33,360 bases of DNA from an uncultured Bacteroidota bacterium (GTDB taxonomy: Bacteria; Bacteroidota; Bacteroidia; AKYH767-A; OLB10), in the NCBI GenBank assembly GCA_903881665.1, contig CAIRUC010000039.1:1-33360 (forward strand), in the 5' to 3' direction. Positions 1 through 8,988 of the stretch are shown here, piece after piece. The notes beneath the pieces are model-generated. The model worked only from the letters and a program-made list of their open reading frames with translations, had not been told where the DNA came from and searched no databases. The position numbers and the translations under genes were made by a program. How positions within the stretch are numbered: the stretch's first letter is position 1; the number at the start of each line of letters is the position of its first letter.

Positions 1-111
1 ATTTAGTTGTATAAAAAGTTGTTCGTCCGAAAGTTGTGAAAATGTTTTTTCTCCGAGCATTTTGTAATACTCAAACTGTTTTTTCGCACTGTCTAAAAAT
101 TCGTTTGTCAT
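1..111 (-). CDS. DUF1572/DinB-like protein, N-terminal part (cut by window edge)
   Basis: An open frame of 37 codons starts at ATG 111 and runs off the left edge. The visible N-terminus (MTNEFLDSAKKQFEYYK, then LGEKTFSQLSDEQLF) resembles the start of the DUF1572 family, four-helix proteins related to DinB/YfiT whose biochemical role is mostly unknown. The start lies 15 bp after the stop of the glutathione peroxidase gene on the same strand, so the two are probably co-transcribed. The assignment rests on recognising the N-terminal pattern only; the metal-binding part of the family, if present, lies outside the window. Confidence 0.6.
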   Translation of the reverse strand, partial: MTNEFLDSAKKQFEYYKMLGEKTFSQLSDEQLFIQLN

Positions 112-126
112 ATCAATTTTATGTCG

Positions 127-666
127 CTATTTTACTAATTCATTCGGATTAACTGCCGAGCTATAAAACCCTTCCAGCCTACCCTGCTCGTCAATAACAA
201 ATTTACAAAAATTCCAATCAGGCACTTGAGTGTTCCAGCCGTTTAATGCAGGATTGGTTAACCAATCATAGATCGGATGTATAGGACTAGATTTAATATT
301 TACTTTACTAAACATCGGAAATGTCACTCCGAAATTCACCTCGCAGAATTGCTGTATTTCATTTTCACTCCCCTGCTCTTGCGCACCGTAATCGTTACAA
401 GGAAATCCTAATACTACCCAATGCTCTTTGTTTGCTTCATAAAACGCTTGCAGCTCTTTATACTGGGGAGTATAGCCACATGCAGATGCCACATTCACCA
501 ACAGCATTTTTTTGCCTTTGTATTTTTTAAGTGTTGTTGTATTGCCTGTTATATCTTTCACTTCAATTTCGTAAATACTACTTGCAGGTTTTACTCCCTG
601 ACTATTTTTTAATACGGTTGATTTCATAACTTTTTTAAGAATGGAATAAATGAGTTTTTTGATCAT
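127..666 (-). CDS. Glutathione peroxidase family protein (thiol peroxidase)
   Basis: This 179-residue protein is a cysteine-type glutathione peroxidase homologue that reduces hydroperoxides; bacterial members usually draw electrons from thioredoxin rather than glutathione (family knowledge). The peroxidatic Cys63 lies in NVASACGYTPQY. Gln96 in GAQEQG and Trp151-Asn152 in WNF complete the catalytic tetrad. Cys90 in FPCNDYG is at the position used as a resolving cysteine in related enzymes. Residues 1-20 are basic and hydrophobic, and the conserved domain begins near residue 31, so a membrane or export role for the N-terminus is possible but not proven. An internal Met14 is an alternative start. 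The next gene downstream on this strand is a DUF1572-like gene 15 bp away. Confidence 0.92.
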   Translation of the reverse strand: MIKKLIYSILKKVMKSTVLKNSQGVKPASSIYEIEVKDITGNTTTLKKYKGKKMLLVNVASACGYTPQYKELQAFYEANKEHWVVLGFPCNDYGAQEQGSENEIQQFCEVNFGVTFPMFSKVNIKSSPIHPIYDWLTNPALNGWNTQVPDWNFCKFVIDEQGRLEGFYSSAVNPNELVK

Positions 667-767
667 GTTGAATTTATCAGTAAAGGATTAATGGTTGATA
701 TCAAACCACTACATTAGTAACACTCTTTGGCAAAACTTGTTTTAATTTTATTAACGACTGAAACTTT

Positions 768-801
768 CAAACAAAAGGGGCAGATTTTCATCTACCCCCT
801 T
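768..801 (-). terminator. Rho-independent terminator after the C1 peptidase gene
   Basis: On the minus strand, AAGGGG pairs with CCCCTT, and an inner AGAT/ATCT stem closes on a GAAA tetraloop. The stem is followed by TTTTGTTTG. It lies just past the stop of the C1 peptidase (811), so it should end the hisS-hutH-peptidase transcript. Confidence 0.75.
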
Positions 802-810
802 GATTTTATT

Positions 811-2058
811 TTAGAATTTCTTCAAGATATCCTGCACCATATCTTTATGCACCATGATATCCATGATCTTTAATTTGATGTAATCTTCATGCATAAAATA
901 ATAGCCAAAGTTTTTCGATTCTTTACCACAGTTACGCGATCCTGCACCTGAATCTTTTATCAGATACCAATCTTTCCCCTCTTTCTCTAGATAACCCACT
1001 AAATGCATTCCATGATCATCGGTAGTAGCTCCATTTATAAAACGAATTGCTCTTGCATTTTCATCAATATATTCAGAAGGAATATCGTAAGTAGGAACAA
1101 CTGCAATCTGATTCCATGCGTCAAATCCTGATTCTGAAACATCTCCTCCTATTAAAACAGTATACCCTTTGCGAATTGATTCTTTTACCACTTTCATGTA
1201 GTCATTTAAAGGAACATTTAAATAACTCTTGTCGTGCCACCAGTTGTCAGGCACTTCATACTCCACTTTCGTCCAATAAGGTTTCGTTGCTAACGAAGTA
1301 ATGTCAACATAATCGTCCATGTTTAATTTCAACACATCCGATAAGTATTGTTTTGGCGTATATTCTTTGCCATTCATTTTTACTTTTTCAGGAGGCGCTC
1401 CTAAATAATGATTCATGATGCTTTTAATTGTTGCTATTGCTGCATCTTCATTCCATGAATTACTAGCTTTAACTGCTGCAAGGTAGGCTTTCATCTCTTC
1501 TACCATAGGTGCATGGTTATGGAACGTTTGTCCGGGAAGCAATCCTGTATAACTATCCAATGGAACTGCGCCATATGTTCTGTAAATTCTAGTCACCGCA
1601 TTGCCCTCTGAGCCTTCATCAAAATTTGAATTCCCTCTTTCTTGAACAAAGCGGCGCGCTTTTTCTACATACTCCCAATAAGCAGTAAATATTTCTGAAA
1701 TTTTTACTTGTTGCTTCGATTGGCGAAACACTTCAGTTTCAAAATACGAGGTGCTAGAAAACGACCAACATGTTCCGGTATTTCCCTGTGATATCGGTTG
1801 ATTCTTCCACCATGTATTAAACTCATCAACAGATTTTGGATAATATCCAATTTTTGTAACATCAATTTTATAAGTAGGTTTCTTCGCAACTTCTTTTTTA
1901 GGAGTTTCGAATTGTTCAATGCCTTTCATGACATCCTTGTCATAAAAGCCAGCTTTGTATTCACGTTGCTGCAATTGGTCGCGCGATGGTGTTTGTGCAA
2001 ACACTCCCGTTGCAAGGAATGAAGCGGCAAGCAATGAATAAATTAATTTGTGATTCAT
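811..2058 (-). CDS. Secreted C1 family cysteine peptidase (bleomycin hydrolase/aminopeptidase C-like)
   Basis: This 415-residue papain-like peptidase has a signal peptide at residues 1-21 (ending GVFA, cut before Gln). Visible active-site parts are Gln91 (oxyanion hole) and Cys97 in QGNTGTCWSFSS, and His349 in DDHGMHLVGY. At the place of the usual catalytic Asn (ENSWG in bleomycin hydrolases) it reads IKDSGAG, giving Asp369. The long insert between Cys and His and the overall length fit the C1B group. It starts 10 bp after the hutH stop and is followed by a terminator, so it is the last gene of a hisS-hutH-peptidase unit. Its likely place is periplasmic or extracellular; substrates are unknown. 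Confidence 0.88.
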   Translation of the reverse strand: MNHKLIYSLLAASFLATGVFAQTPSRDQLQQREYKAGFYDKDVMKGIEQFETPKKEVAKKPTYKIDVTKIGYYPKSVDEFNTWWKNQPISQGNTGTCWSFSSTSYFETEVFRQSKQQVKISEIFTAYWEYVEKARRFVQERGNSNFDEGSEGNAVTRIYRTYGAVPLDSYTGLLPGQTFHNHAPMVEEMKAYLAAVKASNSWNEDAAIATIKSIMNHYLGAPPEKVKMNGKEYTPKQYLSDVLKLNMDDYVDITSLATKPYWTKVEYEVPDNWWHDKSYLNVPLNDYMKVVKESIRKGYTVLIGGDVSESGFDAWNQIAVVPTYDIPSEYIDENARAIRFINGATTDDHGMHLVGYLEKEGKDWYLIKDSGAGSRNCGKESKNFGYYFMHEDYIKLKIMDIMVHKDMVQDILKKF

Positions 2059-2068
2059 TTTTTATATT

Positions 2069-3568
2069 TTAGGCAATGATAGAATCAAAGTTATATGTTC
2101 TTAAGAACGCTATTGAATTTTTAATGTCGGTAAATAATACACGGTCTTTATCCACGAAAGGTACTACTTTTCTATAATCAGCAATTAATTGCTCTAACTT
2201 AGTTGAAGTCTTAGCTGGGCGACGAAAATCCATAGCTTGCGAAGCATTCATTAATTCAATTGCAAGAATTTTTTCAAGATTCATAACGACGCGATAAAGT
2301 TTAGTTGCGGCATTAGCACCCATACTTACGTGATCTTCTTGTCCGTTTGAAGAAACGATTGAATCGATTGAAGCAGGGGTACATAATTGTTTATTCTGAC
2401 TTACAATTGAGGCTGCAGTATATTGAGGAATCATAAATCCTGAATCTAATCCAGGATTAGCCACTAAAAACGCAGGCAATCCTCTTAACCCACTAATAAG
2501 TTGGTACGTTCTCCTTTCACTGATACTTCCTAATTCTGCCAATGCAATAGCTAGGAAATCTAATGGCAATGCTAATGGTTGTCCGTGAAAATTACCTGCA
2601 CTAATAATCAAATCTTCATCAGGAAAAACCGTAGGATTATCAGTTACCGAATTAACTTCTGTAGTAAAAACAGACGACACATAATCAATAGTGTCTTTCG
2701 ATGCACCATGAACTTGAGGAATACAACGGAATGCGTAAGGATCTTGAACATGTTGTTTCGCCCTACTAATCATTTCACTTTCAAACAACAACTCACGGTA
2801 TCGACTAGCCGTACTAATTTGTCCAGCATGAGGACGAATAGCATGTATTAAATGATGAAAAGGCTCTATCCTGCCGTCGAAACCTTCTAATGAAATGGCA
2901 CCCACAATATCTGCAATTCGTTCAAGACGTTTAGCCTGAATAATACTCCAACTACCAAACGAACTCATAAACTGCGTACCGTTTAATAATGCTAGACCTT
3001 CTTTCGATTTCAACACTACAGGTGTAAGATTGAATTTCTGAAGCGCATCGGCAGCAGGCATCTTTACACCATTAACGCGTACTTCACCTAATCCTAATAA
3101 AGGAAGACTAAGATGTGCTAAAGGAGCTAAATCGCCGGATGCACCTAATGATCCTTGATCGTAAACAACAGGAAGAATATCATTATTAAAAAAATCAATC
3201 ATTAGTTGAACAGTCTCCACCTGCACGCCGGAATTACCATACGACATCCCTTGAATTTTCAAGAAGAGCATCAACTTTACTATATCAGGTGAGACCTCTT
3301 CGCCTGTTCCACAGGCATGCGACATCACCAAATTCACCTGTAGCTGACCTAAATCTTGCTTCGAAATAGATTTATTATACAACGATCCAAAGCCTGTATT
3401 GATACCATAAAAAACAGCATCACTGCTTTCCATTTTTTTATCAATAAAATCGCGACAAGCTTTTATCTTTTCCTTAGACTCATCACTTAACGATAATTTC
3501 GTTGTAGGCAATAACATCAGTTTTAACGTATCAAACGTAACCTGACTTGACGAAACAATATGATTCAT
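2069..3568 (-). CDS. hutH: Histidine ammonia-lyase
   Basis: The protein (499 residues) deaminates L-histidine to urocanate, the first step of histidine degradation, in the cytoplasm. The Ala143-Ser144-Gly145 triad in GASGDLAPLAHL forms the MIO electrophile. Tyr54 in YGINTGFG is the conserved catalytic tyrosine, and Ser83-His84 sits at the substrate-selectivity position, as in histidine lyases. The C-terminal stretch with EDHVSMGANAATK is also typical of HutH. Tyrosine ammonia-lyases of Bacteroidota belong to the same superfamily, but the motifs here favour HutH. It begins 11 bp after the hisS stop and ends 10 bp before the peptidase start. No hutU, hutI or hutG is adjacent. Confidence 0.92.
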   Translation of the reverse strand: MNHIVSSSQVTFDTLKLMLLPTTKLSLSDESKEKIKACRDFIDKKMESSDAVFYGINTGFGSLYNKSISKQDLGQLQVNLVMSHACGTGEEVSPDIVKLMLFLKIQGMSYGNSGVQVETVQLMIDFFNNDILPVVYDQGSLGASGDLAPLAHLSLPLLGLGEVRVNGVKMPAADALQKFNLTPVVLKSKEGLALLNGTQFMSSFGSWSIIQAKRLERIADIVGAISLEGFDGRIEPFHHLIHAIRPHAGQISTASRYRELLFESEMISRAKQHVQDPYAFRCIPQVHGASKDTIDYVSSVFTTEVNSVTDNPTVFPDEDLIISAGNFHGQPLALPLDFLAIALAELGSISERRTYQLISGLRGLPAFLVANPGLDSGFMIPQYTAASIVSQNKQLCTPASIDSIVSSNGQEDHVSMGANAATKLYRVVMNLEKILAIELMNASQAMDFRRPAKTSTKLEQLIADYRKVVPFVDKDRVLFTDIKNSIAFLRTYNFDSIIA

Positions 3569-3579
3569 TTCCGTAGTTT

Positions 3580-4947
3580 TTATTTCAACAAATCAGCTAA
3601 CTGATCAAGTTTAATTTTTTGTTGCGTTCCGTCCGACATATTTTTTAATGTCACTTCACGTGCGTTTCTTTCATCTGAGCCAGCAAGAATAACAAAAGGA
3701 ATATTTCTAGCATCGGCATAGCCCATTTGCTTTTTCATCTTCACTGCATCAGGATATAATTCTGTGTAAATTGAATTATTTCGTAACGTGCGAAGAATTT
3801 CCAACCCATAAGCAACATCATCCCCACCGAAATTAACGATTAGCACTTTAGTTGATAATGTTGCATCAGGAGGGAACAAACCAGCTTCCTCTAAAACATC
3901 ATAAATCCGATCTGCTCCAAAGGAAACACCTACACCCGACATCCCATTTAATCCAAATATTCCGGTCAAATCATCATATCTTCCTCCTCCACAAATACTA
4001 CTTGTAAACGAAGAACGAGCATCATCAACTTTCACTTCGAAAATAGCACCGGTATAATAATTTAATCCGCGAGCTAACGTCATCTCAAATTCAAGTTTCA
4101 CTTTCTTAAAACTTAAAGCTTTTGCATAACCGAATATCTCTTCTATCTCAGCCACTCCAGTAATGCCAACTTCCGAAGATTGCAACATTTTTTTCAACAA
4201 TTCCAACTTATCATCATGAGAGCCGGTAAACGCTAACAAAGGTTGTAAACTATTTACAGCATTTTCAGAAACGCCTTTCGAAAGCATTTCAGCCTTCACT
4301 TTATCAACGCCTATTTTATCGAGCTTATCAATTGCAACCGTAATATCTATAATTCTTTCAGCTTCGCCTAAAATTTCAGCAATACCCGATAAGATTTTAC
4401 GATTATTAATTTGAATCTTGACTCCTAATCCAAGATTACTAAACACTTCATCAAACAATTCGATCAACTCCAACTCATTTAATAAAGAGGTGGAACCAAT
4501 AACATCTGCATCACATTGATAAAATTCGCGATACCTTCCTTTCTGAGGCTTATCGGCACGCCATACAGGTTGAATCTGATAACGTTTAAAAGGAAATGTA
4601 ATTTCATTTTGATGCATTACTACGTACCTTGCAAAAGGCACGGTTAAATCATACCGCAATGCTTTTTCGGATATACCTACCGTTAGTTTCTTTGAATCCT
4701 TATTAGCCAATGTATCTGCATCAGCTTTCTCTAAAAAATCACCTGAATTAAGAATCTTGAAAATCAACTTATCACCTTCTTCACCATACTTGCCCATCAG
4801 AGTTGGTAAGCTCTCCATACTCGGAGTTTCGATGGGAAGATACCCGTATTTACGAAATGAAGCACGAATAGTATCGAAGATGTAATTCCTCTTTACCATT
4901 TCATCCGGCCCAAAGTCGCGAGTTCCTTTCGGAATTGTTGGTTTCAT
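3580..4947 (-). CDS. hisS: Histidyl-tRNA synthetase
   Basis: This class II aminoacyl-tRNA synthetase (455 residues) charges tRNA-His. It starts with the family-typical KGTRDFGPDEM. Motif 2 is seen around FPFKRYQIQPVWRADKP and GRYREFYQCDADV, the histidine-specific loops are ARGLNYYTGAIFEV and CGGGRYDDL, and a C-terminal anticodon-binding domain starts near residue 365. Length and start fit Bacteroidota HisRS. It is the first gene of a three-gene minus-strand unit with hutH and a secreted C1 peptidase. An inverted repeat lies just upstream, between this gene and ettA. Confidence 0.96.
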   Translation of the reverse strand: MKPTIPKGTRDFGPDEMVKRNYIFDTIRASFRKYGYLPIETPSMESLPTLMGKYGEEGDKLIFKILNSGDFLEKADADTLANKDSKKLTVGISEKALRYDLTVPFARYVVMHQNEITFPFKRYQIQPVWRADKPQKGRYREFYQCDADVIGSTSLLNELELIELFDEVFSNLGLGVKIQINNRKILSGIAEILGEAERIIDITVAIDKLDKIGVDKVKAEMLSKGVSENAVNSLQPLLAFTGSHDDKLELLKKMLQSSEVGITGVAEIEEIFGYAKALSFKKVKLEFEMTLARGLNYYTGAIFEVKVDDARSSFTSSICGGGRYDDLTGIFGLNGMSGVGVSFGADRIYDVLEEAGLFPPDATLSTKVLIVNFGGDDVAYGLEILRTLRNNSIYTELYPDAVKMKKQMGYADARNIPFVILAGSDERNAREVTLKNMSDGTQQKIKLDQLADLLK

Positions 4948-4969
4948 TTTAATAAATTATTATCAAGCA

Positions 4970-5027
4970 AAAAGCAGTTTAATGATAGAATTATATTTGA
5001 CATTGCGACTACCATTAAACTGCTTTT
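4970..5027 (-). terminator. 15-bp inverted repeat between ettA and hisS (probable ettA terminator)
   Basis: AAAAGCAGTTTAATG at 4970-4984 and its exact complement CATTAAACTGCTTTT at 5013-5027 form a perfect 15-bp stem with a 28-nt loop. Read on the minus strand it lies 14 bp after the ettA stop and ends in CTTTTTG. It is probably an ettA terminator, but the loop is long and hisS starts only 23 bp beyond the stem, so it could also act as a leader structure or operator for hisS. Confidence 0.55.
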
Positions 5028-5040
5028 CGAATACTATTGA

Positions 5041-6717
5041 TTAAGCAGTAAGCTTTTTATATCTGAATTTTTTCGCTTCTGTATTTCCAAGTCGTTTCTT
5101 TTTATTCTCTTCGTATTCAGTGTATCCACCTTCAAAGAAGTAAACTTGAGAATCCCCTTCGAAGGCTAGAATATGAGTGCAAACACGATCTAAAAACCAT
5201 CTATCATGGCTAATGATAACTACGCATCCTGCAAAATTTTCTAACGCTTCCTCAAGTGCTCGCAGCGTATTTAAATCGATGTCATTGGTAGGCTCATCCA
5301 ACAACAATACGTTTGCGCCCATTTTCAATGTCATTGCTAAGTGAACTCGATTTCGTTCTCCTCCTGATAACACTTCCAATTTCTTTCCTTGATCGGCTCC
5401 ACTAAAGTTGAATTTAGAAATGTAACTTCTGGCGTTCGTTGCTTTTCCACCAATCACCATTTGCTCACTTCCTCCACTAATAATTTCGTAAACCGATTTT
5501 CCTACTACTAATTCATCATGACTCTGATCAACATAACCTGCAACTACAGTTTCACCAACTTTAAAATTCCCTGTATCAGGTGTTTCTTGTCCCATAATCA
5601 TTCGGAACAAAGTTGTTTTCCCTGCACCATTCGGCCCAATAATTCCAACAATTCCGGCTTGAGGCAAATTGAAACTTAAATTATCAATCAATAATCGATC
5701 TCCGAATCCTTTGCTGATTCCTTCTGCCTCTATTACATTAGTTCCTAAACGAGGACCTGCAGGAATAAAAATTTCCAGCTTCTCTTCTTTCTCGCGTGTT
5801 TCTTCGTGCAACATTTTATCGTAAGCCTGTAAACGAGCTTTCGATTTAGCATGACGTGCTTTCGGCGCCATGCGCACCCAGTCTAATTCACGCTCTAATG
5901 TTTTTGCTCGGCGACTTTCTTGTTTCTCTTCCATCGCCAGGCGCTTCGACTTTTGTTCAAGCCAACTACTGTAATTACCTTGCCAAGGAATTCCTTCGCC
6001 ACGATCTAATTCAAGAATCCACCCTGCAACATTATCCAAGAAATAACGGTCGTGGGTTACCGCAATTACGGTTCCTTTGTATTGTTGCAAGTGATGCTCT
6101 AACCATTCCACTGATTCAGCATCAAGGTGATTTGTAGGCTCATCGAGTAATAATATTTCCGGCTCTTGTAATAACAAACGACAAAGCGCTAATCGACGAC
6201 GTTCTCCACCCGACAATACCGCTACCTGAGATTCAGGATCAGGACAACGAAGTGCATCCATCGCGATTTCAATTTTATTGTCGAGTTCCCACGCATTCGA
6301 TGCATCAATCTTGTCCATTAACTCTGCCTGACGGTCAATAAGTTTATTCATCTCATCGTCAGTACAAGGTTCGCCAAGTTTAGTATTAACGTCTTCGTAC
6401 TCTTTTAAAATATCAACAATTGGCTGAACACCTTCCATTACAATTTCGCGTGCAGTTTTAGTATTATCTAACTCAGGTTCCTGCGGTAAATAGCCTACAT
6501 TATATCCTGGAGAAAACACCACTTCACCTTGAAATGATTTATCAAGTCCGGCAATAATTTTAAGTAAAGATGACTTCCCAGACCCGTTCAATCCGAGAAT
6601 TCCGATTTTAGCTCCGTAGAAGAAACTAAGGTAAATGTTTTTAAGTACTTGTTTTTGAGGAGGATAAGTTTTACTTACACCTACCATCGAAAAAATAATT
6701 TTGCGATCGTCAGCCAT
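5041..6717 (-). CDS. ettA: Energy-dependent translational throttle protein EttA (ABC-F ATPase)
   Basis: EttA is a soluble ABC-F protein that binds the ribosomal E site and gates entry into elongation according to ATP/ADP level (family knowledge). With the start at 6717 (MADDRKIIFSMVGVSKTYPP) it has 558 residues, the usual length. Two ABC cassettes are visible: Walker A GLNGSGKSS (about residue 42), signature LSGGERRR and LLLDEPTNHLD; then GPNGAGKTT, LSGGERNR and LLLDEPTNDID. The arm/linker region lies between them. The open frame extends 35 codons further upstream, but those residues are not conserved in the family and overlap the promoter, so the internal ATG is preferred. It is divergent from the subtilase gene. 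Confidence 0.94.
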   Translation of the reverse strand: MADDRKIIFSMVGVSKTYPPQKQVLKNIYLSFFYGAKIGILGLNGSGKSSLLKIIAGLDKSFQGEVVFSPGYNVGYLPQEPELDNTKTAREIVMEGVQPIVDILKEYEDVNTKLGEPCTDDEMNKLIDRQAELMDKIDASNAWELDNKIEIAMDALRCPDPESQVAVLSGGERRRLALCRLLLQEPEILLLDEPTNHLDAESVEWLEHHLQQYKGTVIAVTHDRYFLDNVAGWILELDRGEGIPWQGNYSSWLEQKSKRLAMEEKQESRRAKTLERELDWVRMAPKARHAKSKARLQAYDKMLHEETREKEEKLEIFIPAGPRLGTNVIEAEGISKGFGDRLLIDNLSFNLPQAGIVGIIGPNGAGKTTLFRMIMGQETPDTGNFKVGETVVAGYVDQSHDELVVGKSVYEIISGGSEQMVIGGKATNARSYISKFNFSGADQGKKLEVLSGGERNRVHLAMTLKMGANVLLLDEPTNDIDLNTLRALEEALENFAGCVVIISHDRWFLDRVCTHILAFEGDSQVYFFEGGYTEYEENKKKRLGNTEAKKFRYKKLTA

Positions 6718-6777
6718 TTCTAAGAGATTGATTAATGTAACTTTAAGCCCTGAAACTCGGTTAAGAGGAAAGGATTG

Positions 6778-6785
6778 CAAAAGTA
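6778..6785 (-). promoter_or_regulatory. Bacteroidota -7 element for ettA
   Basis: TACTTTTG on the minus strand matches TAnnTTTG exactly and lies 60 bp upstream of the chosen ettA start. No clear -33 TTG is seen. Its presence here supports rejecting the upstream start, which would place the promoter inside the coding sequence. Confidence 0.5.
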
Positions 6786-6787
6786 CC

Positions 6788-6805
6788 CCTTTCTGTCGAG
6801 AAAGG
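6788..6805. repeat. 7-bp inverted repeat between the divergent ettA and subtilase promoters
   Basis: CCTTTCT and AGAAAGG are separated by GTCG. The repeat lies between the ettA -7 element (6778-6785) and a near-match GAGTTTTG (6809-6816) facing the subtilase gene. It could be an operator or simply a hairpin; nothing else supports either reading. Confidence 0.4.
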
Positions 6806-6840
6806 AAAGAGTTTTGCATCACATAAAACGAATAAAAAAC

Positions 6841-8988
6841 ATGAACACCTTCCGTAAAGTATTTTTACTTTTCAGCTTGCTTATTACCTTTGCAAACTTG
6901 TCGCTAGCACAAGACACTAAACTGAATTTCAAACTTTTACAACTATCTCAACAAGAATCAGCATCGCATACCCCAATTGCGGTGCTCATTTGTGGAGATA
7001 TAAATTATTTGAAAGAAGAACTACCTCGCCTTGGAGGAACTTTTAAGTTTTCTTCGGGAAATATCATTTCGGCAATGGTTCCGGCAGATAGAATAGTTTC
7101 ACTATCGCTTGACCCGCATGTATTCCGCATGGAAGAAGGCCGATTAAACCTTCAGCCAATGAATGACAAAATGCTTATCAACAATAAAATCGACCAAGTA
7201 CAAAGTGGGATATCACCTTTAATGCAAGGTTATGACGGATTAGGAGTAATTGTTGGAATTATTGATACCGGAATCGACATTAATCACCCAGACTTTAAAG
7301 ACTCGTTAGGAAATACAAGAATTTTGTGGGTTTGGGATCATATTTTAACAACTGCCCCAAATGCACCGCAGCCATTCAACTACGGACAACAGTTTTCGGC
7401 CGCCGATATTAATTCAGGACTAGCTTCTGCAACCGACGATCTTGGCGCACATGGAACTCACGTAACAGGAATTGCAACAAGTAATGGAAATACAAATGCT
7501 CCATTTAAAGGCGCTGCGCCAAAAGCAGACATTATTGCTGTTCGATTAAATTTTAATCAGTCAGACAATACATGGCTAAGCAGCGTATCAGATGCCGTTA
7601 AATATATTTTCGACAAAGCTGATTCTCTGAATAAACCATGTGTCATTAATATTAGTGCGGGAACCTATTACGGTTCGCACGATGGAAAAGATTTATCGTC
7701 ACAAGCAATCGACAATTTAATAACCGCACAAAACGGAAGAAGCTTAGTAGCCGCGGCAGGAAATGCAGGAAATATTGCGCATCACTTGCAACATACGCAT
7801 TCTACTTCCGGAGATACGTTACTTACGTGGTTTTACAAAACCTCTGCACCAATTTATATTGAAATGTGGGCCGACACTGCCGATTTTAAAAATATTAGAG
7901 TTGCCATTGGTGCAGATGTAACAACACCAAGCGTTAAAAGTGTAGCACAAAAACCATTCATCGGAATTGCAGGAAATATTGGTATACTAAAAAATGATTC
8001 GATCATAAGCACGAGTGGCCATCGACTTGCAACATATCAAACATATGGCCAACTGATTGGCAATAAGTATAGCTTTATTTATTATATCACTCCCGACTCT
8101 GCATTCGATTATTTCAGACTGATGAGCAAAGGAACAGGAAAATTTGATATTTGGTCGTTCGATATGATTAACAGTGGAATTCCGGCACCAGGATTTTATC
8201 CGAATATTAACAACTATGTTTCCCCCGATTACAATCAAACCATATGTAGTAGCTTTCAGTGTAGCGACAAAGTAATTACGGCAGGACAATATGTGAACAG
8301 AAACAATTACATTGATTACAATGGTAACTTGCAAACATTTCCACTCACAGAAGGAGCGTTGGCGGCGAGCTCAAGTAAAGGACCCACTCGCGACGGCAGA
8401 ACAAAACCAGACATTACTGCTACTGGCGAATACACCATGTCGGCTTTACCAATATCAGCACAAGCATGGTTTATTGCTAATCAGCCATACAAATTGGCGT
8501 TCGACGGTAAGCATATCAGAGATGGAGGAACATCATCGGCGGCACCAGCAATTGCTGGAAGCATTGCCCTCTATTTACAAATGAATCCCAATGCCACATG
8601 GGCCGACATTAAAAATAGAATTACTCAATGTGCAACAATCGATCTTTTTACAGGAACTTCACTACCAAATAATGATTGGGGTTACGGAAAGTTAAATGCA
8701 TTTACATTAATGACCGGCTGCGCTACCTCAGGAGTGAGCGAATTAAATAATCTACCATTCAACATTTACCCCAATCCAGTAAATAATGTGTTAAAAATTA
8801 GCAACGATGCTATTTCTAAAAACACAATTGCAAAAATATTCGATATAATAGGAACCTGTGTATATTCAGAAAAAATGAATACCAACGATTTAATTATTGA
8901 AACATCAAACATCCAATCAGGTTTGTATTTAATAACACTTACTTCGGGTGAATTCTTTGGAACTAAGAAAATACTCATTCAACACTAA
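6841..8988 (+). CDS. Secreted S8 subtilisin-like serine protease with T9SS sorting domain
   Basis: Starting at ATG 6841 the protein has 715 residues and a clear signal peptide (about 1-23, ending LSLA before Gln). The subtilase triad is complete: Asp142 in IIDTGIDINHPDF, His204 in GAHGTHVTG and Ser565 in GGTSSAAPAIAG. The oxyanion Asn308 lies in AAAGNAGN. A long insert separates the Asn and Ser blocks. The last 70 or so residues, starting NIYPNP and ending in a GLYLITL-type strand, form a type A T9SS sorting domain, so the protease is expected to leave the cell or be anchored to its surface. An upstream start at 6775 adds 22 residues that would bury the signal peptide, so it was rejected. The 3' end overlaps the convergent FG-GAP gene by 4 bp. 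Confidence 0.93.
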   Translation: MNTFRKVFLLFSLLITFANLSLAQDTKLNFKLLQLSQQESASHTPIAVLICGDINYLKEELPRLGGTFKFSSGNIISAMVPADRIVSLSLDPHVFRMEEGRLNLQPMNDKMLINNKIDQVQSGISPLMQGYDGLGVIVGIIDTGIDINHPDFKDSLGNTRILWVWDHILTTAPNAPQPFNYGQQFSAADINSGLASATDDLGAHGTHVTGIATSNGNTNAPFKGAAPKADIIAVRLNFNQSDNTWLSSVSDAVKYIFDKADSLNKPCVINISAGTYYGSHDGKDLSSQAIDNLITAQNGRSLVAAAGNAGNIAHHLQHTHSTSGDTLLTWFYKTSAPIYIEMWADTADFKNIRVAIGADVTTPSVKSVAQKPFIGIAGNIGILKNDSIISTSGHRLATYQTYGQLIGNKYSFIYYITPDSAFDYFRLMSKGTGKFDIWSFDMINSGIPAPGFYPNINNYVSPDYNQTICSSFQCSDKVITAGQYVNRNNYIDYNGNLQTFPLTEGALAASSSKGPTRDGRTKPDITATGEYTMSALPISAQAWFIANQPYKLAFDGKHIRDGGTSSAAPAIAGSIALYLQMNPNATWADIKNRITQCATIDLFTGTSLPNNDWGYGKLNAFTLMTGCATSGVSELNNLPFNIYPNPVNNVLKISNDAISKNTIAKIFDIIGTCVYSEKMNTNDLIIETSNIQSGLYLITLTSGEFFGTKKILIQH

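Noticed and set aside
6718..6840. Similar N-terminal extensions (…FLSRQKGVLLQ and …FLSRKERVLHH) of the divergent ettA and subtilase frames.
   Set aside because: Both come from reading the same CCTTTCT/AGAAAGG inverted repeat on opposite strands. The conserved protein starts lie downstream, so the likeness is an artefact of upstream start choice.
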